Of a stretch of DNA of 64,000 bases, positions 16,546-25,136 are shown in pieces (position 1 is the first letter of the stretch; each line of letters opens with the position of its first letter). The translations under genes were made by a program, and so were the position numbers. Source of the stretch: Sphingomonas cannabina (GTDB lineage: Bacteria > Pseudomonadota > Alphaproteobacteria > Sphingomonadales > Sphingomonadaceae); NCBI RefSeq assembly GCF_021391395.1, contig NZ_CP090059.1:806001-870000 (forward strand). Reading direction: 5' to 3'. The notes under the pieces are model-generated. The model did not search any database, was not told where the DNA came from, and saw only the letters and a list, made by a program, of their open reading frames with translations.

Positions 16546-17162
16546 TCGAGCTGTTCATCTCCTCGCTGATCACCTTCTTCGTGGTGATCGATCCGCCCGG
16601 CTGCGCGCCGATCTACGCCGGGCTCACCGCGGGTGCGACGCCGGCGCATTCGCGGGCGATGGCGATCCGCGCGGTGACCGTCGCGACCGTTATCCTGCTG
16701 GTGTTCGCCCTGGTCGGCGAGGACCTGCTCCGCGCGCTCGGCATCGGGCTCGACGCGTTCCGCATCGCGGGCGGCATCATGCTGTTCCTGATCGCGATCG
16801 AGATGGTGTTCGAGCGCCGCACCCAGCGCCGCGAGGAGCGCGCGCAGAAGATCGCCGAGACGCCGGAGATCGAGGACGTCTCGATCTTCCCGATGGCGAT
16901 GCCGATGATCGCGGGACCGGGCTCGATCGCCACCGTCATGCTGCTGATGTCGCAGAACCAGGGGCTGGAGCGCTCGGCGGTGGTGCTGGCGGCGATGCTG
17001 ACGATCCTGGCGCTGACGCTGGCCGCGCTGCTTGCGGCGGGACCGATCATGCGCTTCCTCGGCGCCAAGATCGAGGCGGTGATCACCCGCCTCCTCGGCG
17101 TCCTCCTCGCCGCGCTCGCCGCCCAGTTCGTGATCGACGGGGTGAAGGCGAGCCTGGCTTAG
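16542..17162 (+). CDS. MarC family integral membrane protein
   Basis: 206 residues with six hydrophobic helices and the MarC features FFVVIDPPG at the N-terminus and FPMAMPMIAGPGSIATVML in the middle. Despite the historic name the family is not a proven multiple-antibiotic-resistance transporter and its substrate is unknown. It starts within the stop of the upstream hypothetical gene. Its stop overlaps the convergent GT-C gene stop at 17159-17162. Confidence 0.88.
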   Translation: MIELFISSLITFFVVIDPPGCAPIYAGLTAGATPAHSRAMAIRAVTVATVILLVFALVGEDLLRALGIGLDAFRIAGGIMLFLIAIEMVFERRTQRREERAQKIAETPEIEDVSIFPMAMPMIAGPGSIATVMLLMSQNQGLERSAVVLAAMLTILALTLAALLAAGPIMRFLGAKIEAVITRLLGVLLAALAAQFVIDGVKASLA

Positions 17163-18955
17163 TCATAGTCGATCCGCCACAGCCGGAACGGCGAATTCTT
17201 CGGCAGCGGCACCGGCACCAGCCATGTCGGCACCTTGCCCTGCGTGAGTTGGCCGTAGAAGCCGTCCTTCGCCCGGCTGCGGTAGATCGTCGTCTCGGCC
17301 ATGTTCGGGCACACCAGCAGCAGCCGAGCGCCGTGCCGCTTCGCGATTGCCCGGAAGCCGTCCGCCGTGCCTGTGAAGGCGTGATGGACGTCGAGGATCG
17401 CGTCGCCGTTGCGGTGATAGGGGCCGGCGATCGCGTCGTGATGGGTGAGGGTGATCAGTCGCGGCCCCAGGTCGACATGGGTGAAGATCACCGTCGCCGG
17501 CAACCGGTCGAGCGGGCGCATCGCCGGGATGGTCGAGCAGCGGGCGTTGGCGCGGTTGACGATCTTGGTCCGCGCGTTCGACGCCTCGGTCGGCAGGAAG
17601 CGGAGCGTCATGCCGGCGAAGAGGCCGGAAATCAGCAGGAAGGCCGCGACCGATCCCACCACCCGTACCACCACCGAGGATCGGGTCAGCAGCCACGGCA
17701 GCACGATCCAGGCGAGCGCGGTCGCGCCGATCACGCCGATCAGCGCCGCCGCCGGACCGGCACGGATCTGCCACAGCAGCATCGCCGCGGCGAAGGCGAC
17801 GAACAGCGTGACCGAGACCCAGCCGGCGAAGCGCTCGGTACCGCGGGCGCGCCAGGTGGCGATGATCGCACCGATCAGGCCCGAGACCGGCAGCACCGCC
17901 ATCGGGAAGGCGACGCGGAGCGGATGCTGGTAGATCGGCTTGGCCTCGCGCACGTTGTTGAGCCACGTCCGCGCGAGCTCCTCCGATACGCCCTCCGGCC
18001 GGCCAAGGCATTGCGGGAAGGCATAGGCGAAGGCGCCCGCGACGACCGCGCCGGCAGCCGCCGCCAGCGCCAGCCGAACGATGCGGTTCTCGGGACTGGC
18101 CCAGGCCAGCACGAACAGCAGCGCGCCGCCGCCAACCATCACCGAGAGCCATACCGGCGTCAGCGCGTCGCAGCGCATCGCCATGTTGGCGTAGGACGTG
18201 AAGCCGACAAAGCCGAGCGCGCTCCCGCCGCTCAGGGTCAGCGCATAGGCGAGCAGCCGCCGCGCCTCGGTGCGGTCCCACACCCAACGCAGCGTCACCA
18301 TCGCCCCCGCCATCGCCCCGTAAGGCAGCATCTCGAGCCCGATGGTGAGCGACACCGCCGTGGCGAGCCCCACCGTCGCCCCGCCGCGCGCGCGCCGTGG
18401 GTCGGCGAGGCCGGCGGCGGTGAGGCTCAGCATCGCCAGCTGCCAGCCGTGATGGTCGATGCGCATCGGCACGTACATGCCGATCGTCATCGACGCGCCA
18501 GTGCCGAACAGGATGATCCCGGCGAGGAGATAGGCGGCCGGCGCCACCAGCCGCCGCACGGTGAGCGCCACGCCCACCATCGTCACGCCGAGCGGCAGCA
18601 GCGGCGCGATGCCGCATGCCCAGCGCTCGGCCCAGGCGGTGCCGAGGAAGGGCTTGAGGATCAGGATCAACCCCGCGATCGGCAGGTCGACCAGCCGCGA
18701 CCAGTGAATGTCGAAGCCGGAGGGCGGATTGAGCCGGTACTGCCGCAGGTCGTACCAGCCCTGACCGCCAAGCAGCGCGCGCACCTGCATCAGCCGCATG
18801 TTATCGTCGGTATCGCCGAGCGATAGCCAATAGATGTTGTTCCAGCGCTGCCACAGATACCAGGCGACGACGATCGCCCAGGCGGCGAGGGTGATGGTGA
18901 GCCAGCGCCGGTCGATCTCGATCTCGAACCGGGACGGGAATGGGCTATCGTTCAA
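17159..18955 (-). CDS. Polytopic GT-C-like membrane glycosyltransferase
   Basis: About 598 residues with a dozen or so membrane helices and a C-terminal soluble part. An early loop has GDTDDNMR at 47-54, an acidic motif placed like the catalytic Asp pair of STT3/GT-C enzymes, followed by FDIHWSRLVDLP and MRIDHHGWQ loops. Similar sphingomonad proteins are often misnamed AcrB family in databases, but there is no RND repeat architecture. Next to GtrA and a GtrB-like GT2, a transfer of a lipid-linked sugar to a surface acceptor is inferred. The start is uncertain: TTG at 18955 with GAGGG upstream is preferred, and TTG at 19000 is also possible. Confidence 0.65.
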   Translation of the reverse strand: MNDSPFPSRFEIEIDRRWLTITLAAWAIVVAWYLWQRWNNIYWLSLGDTDDNMRLMQVRALLGGQGWYDLRQYRLNPPSGFDIHWSRLVDLPIAGLILILKPFLGTAWAERWACGIAPLLPLGVTMVGVALTVRRLVAPAAYLLAGIILFGTGASMTIGMYVPMRIDHHGWQLAMLSLTAAGLADPRRARGGATVGLATAVSLTIGLEMLPYGAMAGAMVTLRWVWDRTEARRLLAYALTLSGGSALGFVGFTSYANMAMRCDALTPVWLSVMVGGGALLFVLAWASPENRIVRLALAAAAGAVVAGAFAYAFPQCLGRPEGVSEELARTWLNNVREAKPIYQHPLRVAFPMAVLPVSGLIGAIIATWRARGTERFAGWVSVTLFVAFAAAMLLWQIRAGPAAALIGVIGATALAWIVLPWLLTRSSVVVRVVGSVAAFLLISGLFAGMTLRFLPTEASNARTKIVNRANARCSTIPAMRPLDRLPATVIFTHVDLGPRLITLTHHDAIAGPYHRNGDAILDVHHAFTGTADGFRAIAKRHGARLLLVCPNMAETTIYRSRAKDGFYGQLTQGKVPTWLVPVPLPKNSPFRLWRIDYD

Positions 18956-19005
18956 TTCCGCTTCCCTCTTCAACCGGTTGGAGATAGTGCGCGCCCCCAA
19001 CCACC

Positions 19006-19090
19006 GTTCGCCCTGAGCTTGTCGAAGGGCCGCCTTTCACCTTTCCGGCGAAAAAGAAAAGGGCGGCCCTTCGACAAGCTCAGGGCGAAC
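19006..19090. repeat. Palindromic repeat GTTCGCCCTGAGCTTGTCGA
   Basis: A left arm at about 19006-19035 (GTTCGCCCTGAGCTTGTCGA then AGGGCCGCC) returns as GGGCGGCCCTTCGACAAGCT then CAGGGCGAAC at 19061-19090. The two enclose an A-rich loop. Arms of this exact type are very common in sphingomonad and other proteobacterial genomes. It sits between the divergent GT-C and gtrA genes. Confidence 0.85.
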
Positions 19091-19107
19091 GGGTCTGGGA
19101 GTGGCAA

Positions 19108-19524
19108 GTGGTTTCCAAAGCTCTCGATCATCTCAACGCCAACACCGTCCTCGGCCAGCTCGTGCGCTATGCGATCACGGGGGGCGGGATCACGCTGCTG
19201 GGCGCAGCGCTCTACACCGGGCTGGTGCTCGCTAGCGCAATCCATCCGCAGCTTGCGATGTTCGCCGCCTATGTGGTTTGCGTGGTGGTCGGTTATGTGC
19301 TCCACAGCCGGTGGAGTTTCCGCGGGCACGGCAATCGTGACAATGTGGCCCGCACGACCTTACGCTTCTTCCTCGTCAGCCTGGTGAGCTATGGCCTCAA
19401 TGCCTTCTGGACCTGGTTCTGCATCAACGCCCTGCATCTGCCGGAATGGACGCCGGTGGTGCCGCTGCTGTTCGTGACGCCGCTCGCCACCTTCGCGCTC
19501 AACCGCAACTGGGTGTTCGGCTGA
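19108..19524 (+). CDS. GtrA-like flippase
   Basis: 138 residues with four membrane helices, typical of GtrA/DPMS proteins, which are thought to flip polyprenyl-phosphate-linked monosaccharides across the inner membrane. VVGYVLHSRWSF and ATFALNRNWVF are the two family repeats. The GTG at 19108 is used because it precedes the first helix by a normal distance. It is followed after one base by the methyltransferase gene. With the GtrB-like GT2 at 20188-21222 and the GT-C protein at 17159, it completes a three-component glucosylation set. Confidence 0.88.
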   Translation: MVSKALDHLNANTVLGQLVRYAITGGGITLLGAALYTGLVLASAIHPQLAMFAAYVVCVVVGYVLHSRWSFRGHGNRDNVARTTLRFFLVSLVSYGLNAFWTWFCINALHLPEWTPVVPLLFVTPLATFALNRNWVFG

Positions 19525-19525
19525 C

Positions 19526-20266
19526 ATGGAACGCGTAGTCTACGATCGCATGGCGGCGCACGACTCCACCCATTGGTGGTACCGGGCGCGGCGCGACATC
19601 CTCGCCGATTACCTGACCCGCTACGGCGGCTTGTCGCAGGATGCGCGGGTGCTGGAGATCGGCTGCGGCACCGGGCACAACCTGCCGATGCTGGCGCGCT
19701 TCGGCGAGGTCGACGCGATCGAGATCGACGCGGCTGCCCGCGACATCGCCAGTCAGCGGCTCGGCAAGCCGGTGGGCGAGGCGCCGCTGCCCGAGCTCAC
19801 GGGTGTGGCGCCGGCGAGCTACGATCTGATCGCCGTTCTCGACGTGGTCGAGCATATCGACGACGACGTCGGTGCGCTTCGGGGCATGGCCGAGCGGCTG
19901 AAGCCCGGCGGCAAGATCCTGATCACCGTGCCCGCGCACCAATGGATGTGGAGCGCGCACGACGTGGTGAACCACCACAAGCGCCGATATTCCAAGGCGA
20001 CGCTCGATGCCGCGATCCGCGCGGCGGGGCTGACGCACAATGGCCTGCGTTACTTCAACTCGCTGCTGTTTCCGGCGGCGGTGGCGGCGCGGGGGGTCGG
20101 CAGGCTCACCGGCAAGGACGACAGCGACGATTCGCCCCCGCCCGGCCCCGTCAACGCGCTGTTCGAGACGATCTTCCGCCTCGAGCGTCACCTGGTCGGG
20201 CGCGTGCCCTTGCCACCGGGGCTGTCGATCATCACGCTGGCGTCGGTGCCGTCCTCCGACCGGTAG
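19526..20266 (+). CDS. Class I SAM-dependent methyltransferase
   Basis: 246 residues. The SAM-binding loop is VLEIGCGTGHNLP (about 42-54), followed by DAIEID and DLIAVLDVVEHIDD. The C-terminal region with MWSAHDVVNHHKRRYS, LRYFNSLLFP and an amphipathic tail is shared by methyltransferases of lipid or glycan clusters. The substrate is unknown; a sugar or lipid moved by the neighbouring Gtr-like set is plausible. The 3' end overlaps the convergent GT2 gene by 79 nt, unusually long for two real genes, but both proteins keep conserved sequence up to the overlap. Confidence 0.85.
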   Translation: MERVVYDRMAAHDSTHWWYRARRDILADYLTRYGGLSQDARVLEIGCGTGHNLPMLARFGEVDAIEIDAAARDIASQRLGKPVGEAPLPELTGVAPASYDLIAVLDVVEHIDDDVGALRGMAERLKPGGKILITVPAHQWMWSAHDVVNHHKRRYSKATLDAAIRAAGLTHNGLRYFNSLLFPAAVAARGVGRLTGKDDSDDSPPPGPVNALFETIFRLERHLVGRVPLPPGLSIITLASVPSSDR

Positions 20267-21222
20267 CCGAGCGTCGCGCGGCCCTGGATCGGGCCGGCGA
20301 CATCGGCGACGAGGTAAAGCGGCCGCCGCTTCGATTCCACGTAGAGCCGGCCGAGATACTCGCCGATCATGCCGAGCACGAACATCTGCACCGCGCCCAG
20401 GAACAGCACGACCAGCATGGTCGAGGTCCAGCCCTGCACGGTGCGGCCCATCAGGAAGCTGATCACCACATAGACGAGCACGATCAGCGTCGCGCCCGTC
20501 AGCGCCAGCCCGACATGGCTGGCGAAGCGCAGCGGCGCGGTCGAGAAGCCGGTGACGGCGTCGAGCGCGAAACGGACCATCTTGGCGAGCGGATATTTGG
20601 TCTCCCCGGCCAGCCGCTCGGCACGGTCGTAGACGAAGGGCACCTGACGGAAGCCGACCCAGGCGACCATGCCGCGGATGAACCGCGCCTGCTCGGGCAA
20701 CGACAGGAAGGCGTCGAGCGCCCGCCGGCTCATCAGCCGGAAATCGCCGGTGTCGAGCGGGATCGGCGTGTCGGTGATACGGTCGAGCATCCGGTAGAAC
20801 ACCGCGGCGGTGAGCTTCTTGAAAAAGGTCTCCCCCTCGCGCTTGCGGCGCACCGCATAGACGACGTCGGCGCCCTCCGCCGCCATGGTCGCGCGCATGT
20901 CGGCGAGCAGCTCGGGCGGATCCTGCAGGTCGGCGTCGATGATCAGGATCTGCTCGCCGGCGCACAGGTCGAGCCCGGCGGTGAGCGCGAGCTGGTGGCC
21001 GTGGTTGCGCGACAGGTTGATCGCGACGAGCCGCGGGTCGGCCGCCGCGAGCCGCTGCATCACCGCCCAGCTGCCGTCGCGCGAGCCGTCGTTGACCAGC
21101 ACGATCTCATGATTGTCGCCGACCGCCGCCCTGGCGGCGGCGGAGACGCGCGCGTGCAGCGCCTCGAGACAGCGTTCCTCATTGTAGCAGGGGACGACGA
21201 CGGAGAGCTTCGGCCGCTTCAT
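20188..21222 (-). CDS. GtrB/ArnC-like polyprenyl-phosphate glycosyltransferase (GT2)
   Basis: 344 residues. An N-terminal GT2 domain has VVVPCYNEE, LVNDGSRDGS, NLSRNHGHQLALTAGLD and IIDADLQDPPE (DxD-type metal site), plus the GTG-DFRL-like TGDFRLMSRRA segment. Two C-terminal helices (about 237-262 and 272-296) are followed by GEYLGRLYVESKRRPLY, the signature of GtrB/DPM1/ArnC enzymes. It should charge undecaprenyl phosphate with a hexose on the cytoplasmic face. The last 45 or so residues, encoded within the overlap with the methyltransferase gene, are Gly/Arg-rich and probably not structured. Confidence 0.92.
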   Translation of the reverse strand: MKRPKLSVVVPCYNEERCLEALHARVSAAARAAVGDNHEIVLVNDGSRDGSWAVMQRLAAADPRLVAINLSRNHGHQLALTAGLDLCAGEQILIIDADLQDPPELLADMRATMAAEGADVVYAVRRKREGETFFKKLTAAVFYRMLDRITDTPIPLDTGDFRLMSRRALDAFLSLPEQARFIRGMVAWVGFRQVPFVYDRAERLAGETKYPLAKMVRFALDAVTGFSTAPLRFASHVGLALTGATLIVLVYVVISFLMGRTVQGWTSTMLVVLFLGAVQMFVLGMIGEYLGRLYVESKRRPLYLVADVAGPIQGRATLGYRSEDGTDASVMIDSPGGKGTRPTR

Positions 21223-21326
21223 GGCGGCGCTCCTTAGCTGGTTGCAACGGGCACGTCACCGTATCGATTCGCATATGGCACGAAGCGGCATTGACGCCCG
21301 CCATCGCCGCTCCTAATCGACATGCA

Positions 21327-21345
21327 AATGCGAGTCACTCGCGTT
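21327..21345 (+). promoter_or_regulatory. Candidate Fur-type iron box
   Basis: AAATGCGAGTCACTCGCGT lies 16 nt upstream of the TonB receptor start. Its core GCGAGT-C-ACTCGC (21330-21342) is a perfect inverted repeat around one base, resembling the ATGCGAATNATTCGCAT Fur sites of alphaproteobacteria. Position and the haem-receptor neighbour support iron control; this is inference. Confidence 0.55.
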
Positions 21346-21361
21346 AGCAAAAGGGGCAAGG

Positions 21362-23590
21362 ATGAGACGGAACGTCTGGTTGGCCGGCGCGGCAATGATG
21401 GCCGTCGCATGGGCGGTGCCGGCACTGGCGCGTGCACCAGAGGCAAAAGGGGGCGTGGTCGCGGCGGAGGATTCGTCCGCCGCGACCACGGATCGGCCTG
21501 CCTCCTCGGACTCGGATAGTCAGACGATCACCGTCACCGCGACCCGGCTGCCGGTTCCGGTCGAGGACGCACCGGCGACGGTGACGGTGATTGGCGCCGA
21601 ACGCATCGCCGACGAGCTCGCGACCGACATCAAGGACCTCGTCCGGTTCGAGCCCGGCATCAGCGTCCCCCGCCAGCCGGCGCGCTTCTCGGCCGCGGGC
21701 AGCGCCGTCGGCCGCGCCGGCAACGAAGGGTTCACCATCCGCGGCATCGGCGGCAACCGCGTGTTGATCCAGGTCGACGGCGTGCGCGTGCCCGACGGGT
21801 TCAGCTTCGGGCCGCAGGCGACCGGGCGGGGCGATTACGTCGACCTCGGCCTCATCAAGTCGGTCGAGATCCTGCGCGGTCCCGCTTCGGCGCTCTACGG
21901 CAGCGATGGCCTGGCCGGCGCGGTGAGCTTCACCACCAGTGACCCGGCCGATTTCCTCGAGGGCGGCAAGAGCATCGGCGGCCTGGTGCGGGCGAGCTAC
22001 GCCAGCGCCGACGACGAGTTCGCCGAGACGGCGATCGTCGCGGGGCGCAGCGGCAACTGGTCGGCGATGGCGGCCTATACGCGCCGCGACTTCCACGAGC
22101 TCGACAACAAGGGAGCGAACGATTCGACCGGTGCCGCGCGGACGACGCCGAACCCGCAGGACGGACGCAGCAACGCGGCGCTCGCGCGGATCGTCTATCA
22201 GGCGGGCGGGCACCGGTTGCGGCTGACCGGCGAATATTTCGACAGCCGACTGTTCACCGATGTGCTGTCCGGCCTGAGCTCGACGGTCGAGCTGCTGCAG
22301 GGCCGGGACACCAGCGAGCGCAAGCGGGTCGCGCTCGACTGGAGCTGGGACGGGGCGGGCGCGATCGAGTTCGCGCGCCTCGCCGCCTTCTGGCAGGATT
22401 CGGACGACGTGCAGTTCACTGATGAGGACCGTACCCCACTTGCCGACCGCGAGCGGCGGAACACCTTCGAGAACCGCGTCTACGGCGCTTCGGGCGAGGT
22501 GCGGATCGGTTTCGAGACGGGCGCTCTCCGTCATCGGGTGGTGTTCGGCGGTGATCTCAGCTTCACCCGCCAGAAGGGGCTGCGCGACGGCGTGGTGCCG
22601 CCCGCCGGCGAGACCTACCCGACACGGGCCTTCCCGGTGACCGACTATATGCTGACCGGCCTGTTCCTCACCGACGAGATCATTGCAGGGTCGGTCACGC
22701 TCTATCCGGCGCTGCGCTTCGACGCCTACGACCTCGATCCCACCGACGATCCGCTGCTGCCGGCCTTCGCCGGCGCCAAGCAGGACGGATCGCGGTTGTC
22801 GCCCAAGATCGGCGCGGTGGTGAAGCTCACCGACGGCATCCGTCTGTTCGCCAACTATGCCCAGGGCTTCAAGGCGCCCGAGCCGAGCCAGGTGAACAAT
22901 TTCTTCGCCAATCCGGCGGTCGGCTACACCAGCATCCCCAATCCCGACCTCAGGCCCGAGACCAGCCGGAGCTACGAGGCCGGCGTGCGCGTGACCGGCG
23001 GCGCAGTTTCGGTCGATCTCGCCGGCTTCCACGCCGACTATCGGAACTTCATCGAGCAGGTGGAGACCACCGGCCTGCCCGGCCCGAGCCCGACGAACCC
23101 GTGGATCTACCAATGGGTCAACCGGGGCCGCGTGAAGATCGATGGGGCGGAGGCGCGGATCGAGGCCCGGCCGGCGCGCGGCGTCACGGCTTCGCTCGCC
23201 GCCTCCTACACCGTCGGCGATGCGATCGACCCGGACGGCGTGCGTACGCCGCTCCAATCGATCGATCCGATGAAGGTGGTGGCGGGGCTCGGCTATGATC
23301 ATGCCGATCGGCGCTTCGGCGGGCGGTTCAGCGTCACCTATGTCGGCCAGAAAGAGGCGCGGCGGTCGTGCAGCCAGTGCTTCACCGGCAGCGAGCGCTT
23401 CATCCTCGACCTCACCGCCTATGCGCGGCTGACGGAGGCGCTCACGCTGCGCGGCGGCGTCTTCAATATCACCGACGAGAAATATTGGTGGTGGAGCGAC
23501 ATCCGCGGCCTCGCGGCGAGCTCGCCGATCAAGGACGCTTATTCCCAGCCGGGACGCAACGGCAGCGTCTCGCTCAGCTTCCGCTTCTGA
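21362..23590 (+). CDS. TonB-dependent haem/haemoglobin receptor
   Basis: 742 residues. A signal peptide (to about 23) is followed by a plug domain with ITVTATRL, FTIRGIGGNRVLIQVDGVR and LRGPASALYGSDGLAGAVSF. The barrel carries FKAP at the start and NPDLRPETS soon after, the FRAP/NPNL pair of TonB haem and haemoglobin receptors. It ends in aromatic SLSFRF, as required for outer-membrane insertion. A Fur-like box precedes it. The following DUF6607 gene overlaps or nearly overlaps its stop. Haem is the likely ligand but other iron chelates remain possible. Confidence 0.9.
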   Translation: MRRNVWLAGAAMMAVAWAVPALARAPEAKGGVVAAEDSSAATTDRPASSDSDSQTITVTATRLPVPVEDAPATVTVIGAERIADELATDIKDLVRFEPGISVPRQPARFSAAGSAVGRAGNEGFTIRGIGGNRVLIQVDGVRVPDGFSFGPQATGRGDYVDLGLIKSVEILRGPASALYGSDGLAGAVSFTTSDPADFLEGGKSIGGLVRASYASADDEFAETAIVAGRSGNWSAMAAYTRRDFHELDNKGANDSTGAARTTPNPQDGRSNAALARIVYQAGGHRLRLTGEYFDSRLFTDVLSGLSSTVELLQGRDTSERKRVALDWSWDGAGAIEFARLAAFWQDSDDVQFTDEDRTPLADRERRNTFENRVYGASGEVRIGFETGALRHRVVFGGDLSFTRQKGLRDGVVPPAGETYPTRAFPVTDYMLTGLFLTDEIIAGSVTLYPALRFDAYDLDPTDDPLLPAFAGAKQDGSRLSPKIGAVVKLTDGIRLFANYAQGFKAPEPSQVNNFFANPAVGYTSIPNPDLRPETSRSYEAGVRVTGGAVSVDLAGFHADYRNFIEQVETTGLPGPSPTNPWIYQWVNRGRVKIDGAEARIEARPARGVTASLAASYTVGDAIDPDGVRTPLQSIDPMKVVAGLGYDHADRRFGGRFSVTYVGQKEARRSCSQCFTGSERFILDLTAYARLTEALTLRGGVFNITDEKYWWWSDIRGLAASSPIKDAYSQPGRNGSVSLSFRF

Positions 23591-23601
23591 TGGAGATCGC
23601 G

Positions 23602-24579
23602 ATGATCCGTACCTTTATGGCAGGCGCCCTGTTCGCTGCCCTCACCGTTCAGCCCGCGCTCGCCGACGGTCCGGTCAAGCCGCGCGCCGCCGAGGCCGAG
23701 GCAGCCTCGTTCGAGGCCGACCGCCGCGACATCCTGGCGATGGCGGGCAACTACAAGGTCAGGTTCGACATGCAGGAGACCACGCCGTGGCGGACCGACT
23801 ATACGCCGATCCCGCCGAAGGTCTCCGGCGGGTTCGAGGCGGTGCGGGTGGTCGAGGACACCGGGCGCGTGATCCGGCTCCAGCACCTGCTGGTGGTCGA
23901 CGCGGGCGGCAAGCCGATGGTGATCAAGCATTGGCGCCAGGACTGGGAATATGAGCCGGCGCGGGTGCTGGTCTATTCGGGGCCGGGCAGCTGGAGCTGG
24001 GAGGCGGTGCCCCAGGCGATGCGCAAGGGCCGCTGGTCGCAGACGGTGTACCAGGTCGACGATTCGCCGCGTTACGGCGGCTGGGGCCAGTGGACGACCG
24101 AGGCGGGCGTCCGCCGCTGGCGCTCGAATTGGACGTGGCGGCCGCTCGCGCGGCGGGACGCGGTCCGGCATCCGGTCTACGACCGCTACTACGGCATCAA
24201 CCGCCACCAGCCGACGCCGACCGGATGGATCCACTGGCAGGACAACATCAAGATGGGCATCGAGGACGGCAAGCTCGTCGCCTTCGTCCAGGAATCGGTG
24301 CTCAACAGCTACACGCGGAGCGACGGCTTCGACGTGAAGGCGGCGGATGATTACTGGGCTTCGACCAAGGGATATTGGGCGGCGATCCGCAGCGAATGGG
24401 CCCGGGTCGGCGAGGCCCGGAACGGGATCCGCGTCGCCGAGGAGGCCGAGACCGGCACCGTCATCGCCGGCCGCCTGCTCGCGCTCGCCGACGAGGTCCA
24501 GCAGGGCAAGACCAGCGAGGCGAAGGCGATCGAAGCGGGGCGAGCGCTGATCGACCAGGCGACGGGGGCGACGGGATAG
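23602..24579 (+). CDS. DUF6607 family exported protein
   Basis: 325 residues with a signal peptide (MAGALFAALTVQPALA). The mature protein is rich in Trp and aromatic residues (SWSWEAVP, RRWRSNWTWRP, GWIHWQDN). DUF6607 proteins are regularly encoded directly after haem-type TonB receptors in sphingomonads, so a role in haem or iron acquisition is likely, but no mechanism is known. The ATG at 23602 is favoured by GGAG six bases upstream. An ATG at 23590 overlapping the receptor stop is possible and would add four residues. Confidence 0.8.
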   Translation: MIRTFMAGALFAALTVQPALADGPVKPRAAEAEAASFEADRRDILAMAGNYKVRFDMQETTPWRTDYTPIPPKVSGGFEAVRVVEDTGRVIRLQHLLVVDAGGKPMVIKHWRQDWEYEPARVLVYSGPGSWSWEAVPQAMRKGRWSQTVYQVDDSPRYGGWGQWTTEAGVRRWRSNWTWRPLARRDAVRHPVYDRYYGINRHQPTPTGWIHWQDNIKMGIEDGKLVAFVQESVLNSYTRSDGFDVKAADDYWASTKGYWAAIRSEWARVGEARNGIRVAEEAETGTVIAGRLLALADEVQQGKTSEAKAIEAGRALIDQATGATG

Positions 24580-24715
24580 GGACGCCGCTCGATCGAGCAT
24601 CGATCCACCGCTTCGTCATTGCGGCTTCGCCGGGAGGAGGGGCGGCAAGATGAGGCTCCGGCCACCATCGCGCCATCGTCCTATCCGCGACCAGGGGCCG
24701 GTGGCGACAGGTGCT

Positions 24716-24761
24716 GAAACCCGCAGAAATCCGTCGAAGGTCACGAAAGTCATAGGTAGAC
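24716..24761 (+). repeat. Dispersed 46-bp repeat, copy B, in a gene-free gap
   Basis: Starts GAAACCCGCAGAAATCCGTC and continues GAAGGTCACGAAAGTCATAG GTAGAC. It matches copies A and C at most positions. The surrounding gap (24580-25136, 557 nt) holds no convincing gene. It contains this copy, an A+T-rich stretch at 24781-24812, a Fur-like GCGAGTCATTCGC at 24834-24846, a partial second match to copy A at 24917-24936, and the palindrome at 24982-25119. Confidence 0.75.
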
Positions 24762-24981
24762 GGGACCTGTGACTTTCGCGATATATTGTTACATGAAGGT
24801 CGCGAAAAAACCGACCGGATCGACACTGGTCGCGCGAGTCATTCGCGTGCGCGTGCCCAGCCGCGATGGCGGGGGTCTCTACGAATGAGAAAGAGCCGGT
24901 CCGCAGGCTGTCAGGCGAAATCCTACATTGCAAGAGAGATGCTGTCGGTCTCGCTGTTCGGCGTCGAGACTGCCTCAGCAA

Positions 24982-25119
24982 ATCCTCCCCCGCCAGGGGG
25001 AGGTGTCAGTTCCCGCGAAGGCGGGGACTGACGGAGGGGGAGGACAGCGACAAATTATCGGCGTGCTTCCTCCCCCTCCGTCTCGCTGCGCGTGCCACCT
25101 CCCCCTGGCGGGGGAGGAT
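24982..25119. repeat. Palindromic repeat ATCCTCCCCCGCCAGGGGGA, copy 1
   Basis: Outer arms ATCCTCCCCCGCCAGGGGGA-GGTG and CAC-CTCCCCCTGGCGGGGGAGGAT frame a loop with a second, shorter inverted repeat. Copies with near-identical arms lie at 33541-33665 and 38054-38191. Like them it lies between convergent genes and probably serves as a bidirectional terminator. Confidence 0.88.
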
Positions 25120-25136
25120 TTTATGTCGATCCCGTC

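Noticed and set aside
17159..18955. RND efflux transporter (AcrB family) for the large membrane protein
   Set aside because: Length is about half of an RND pump and the helix distribution lacks the duplicated RND architecture; the early acidic GDTDDNMR loop fits GT-C enzymes better.
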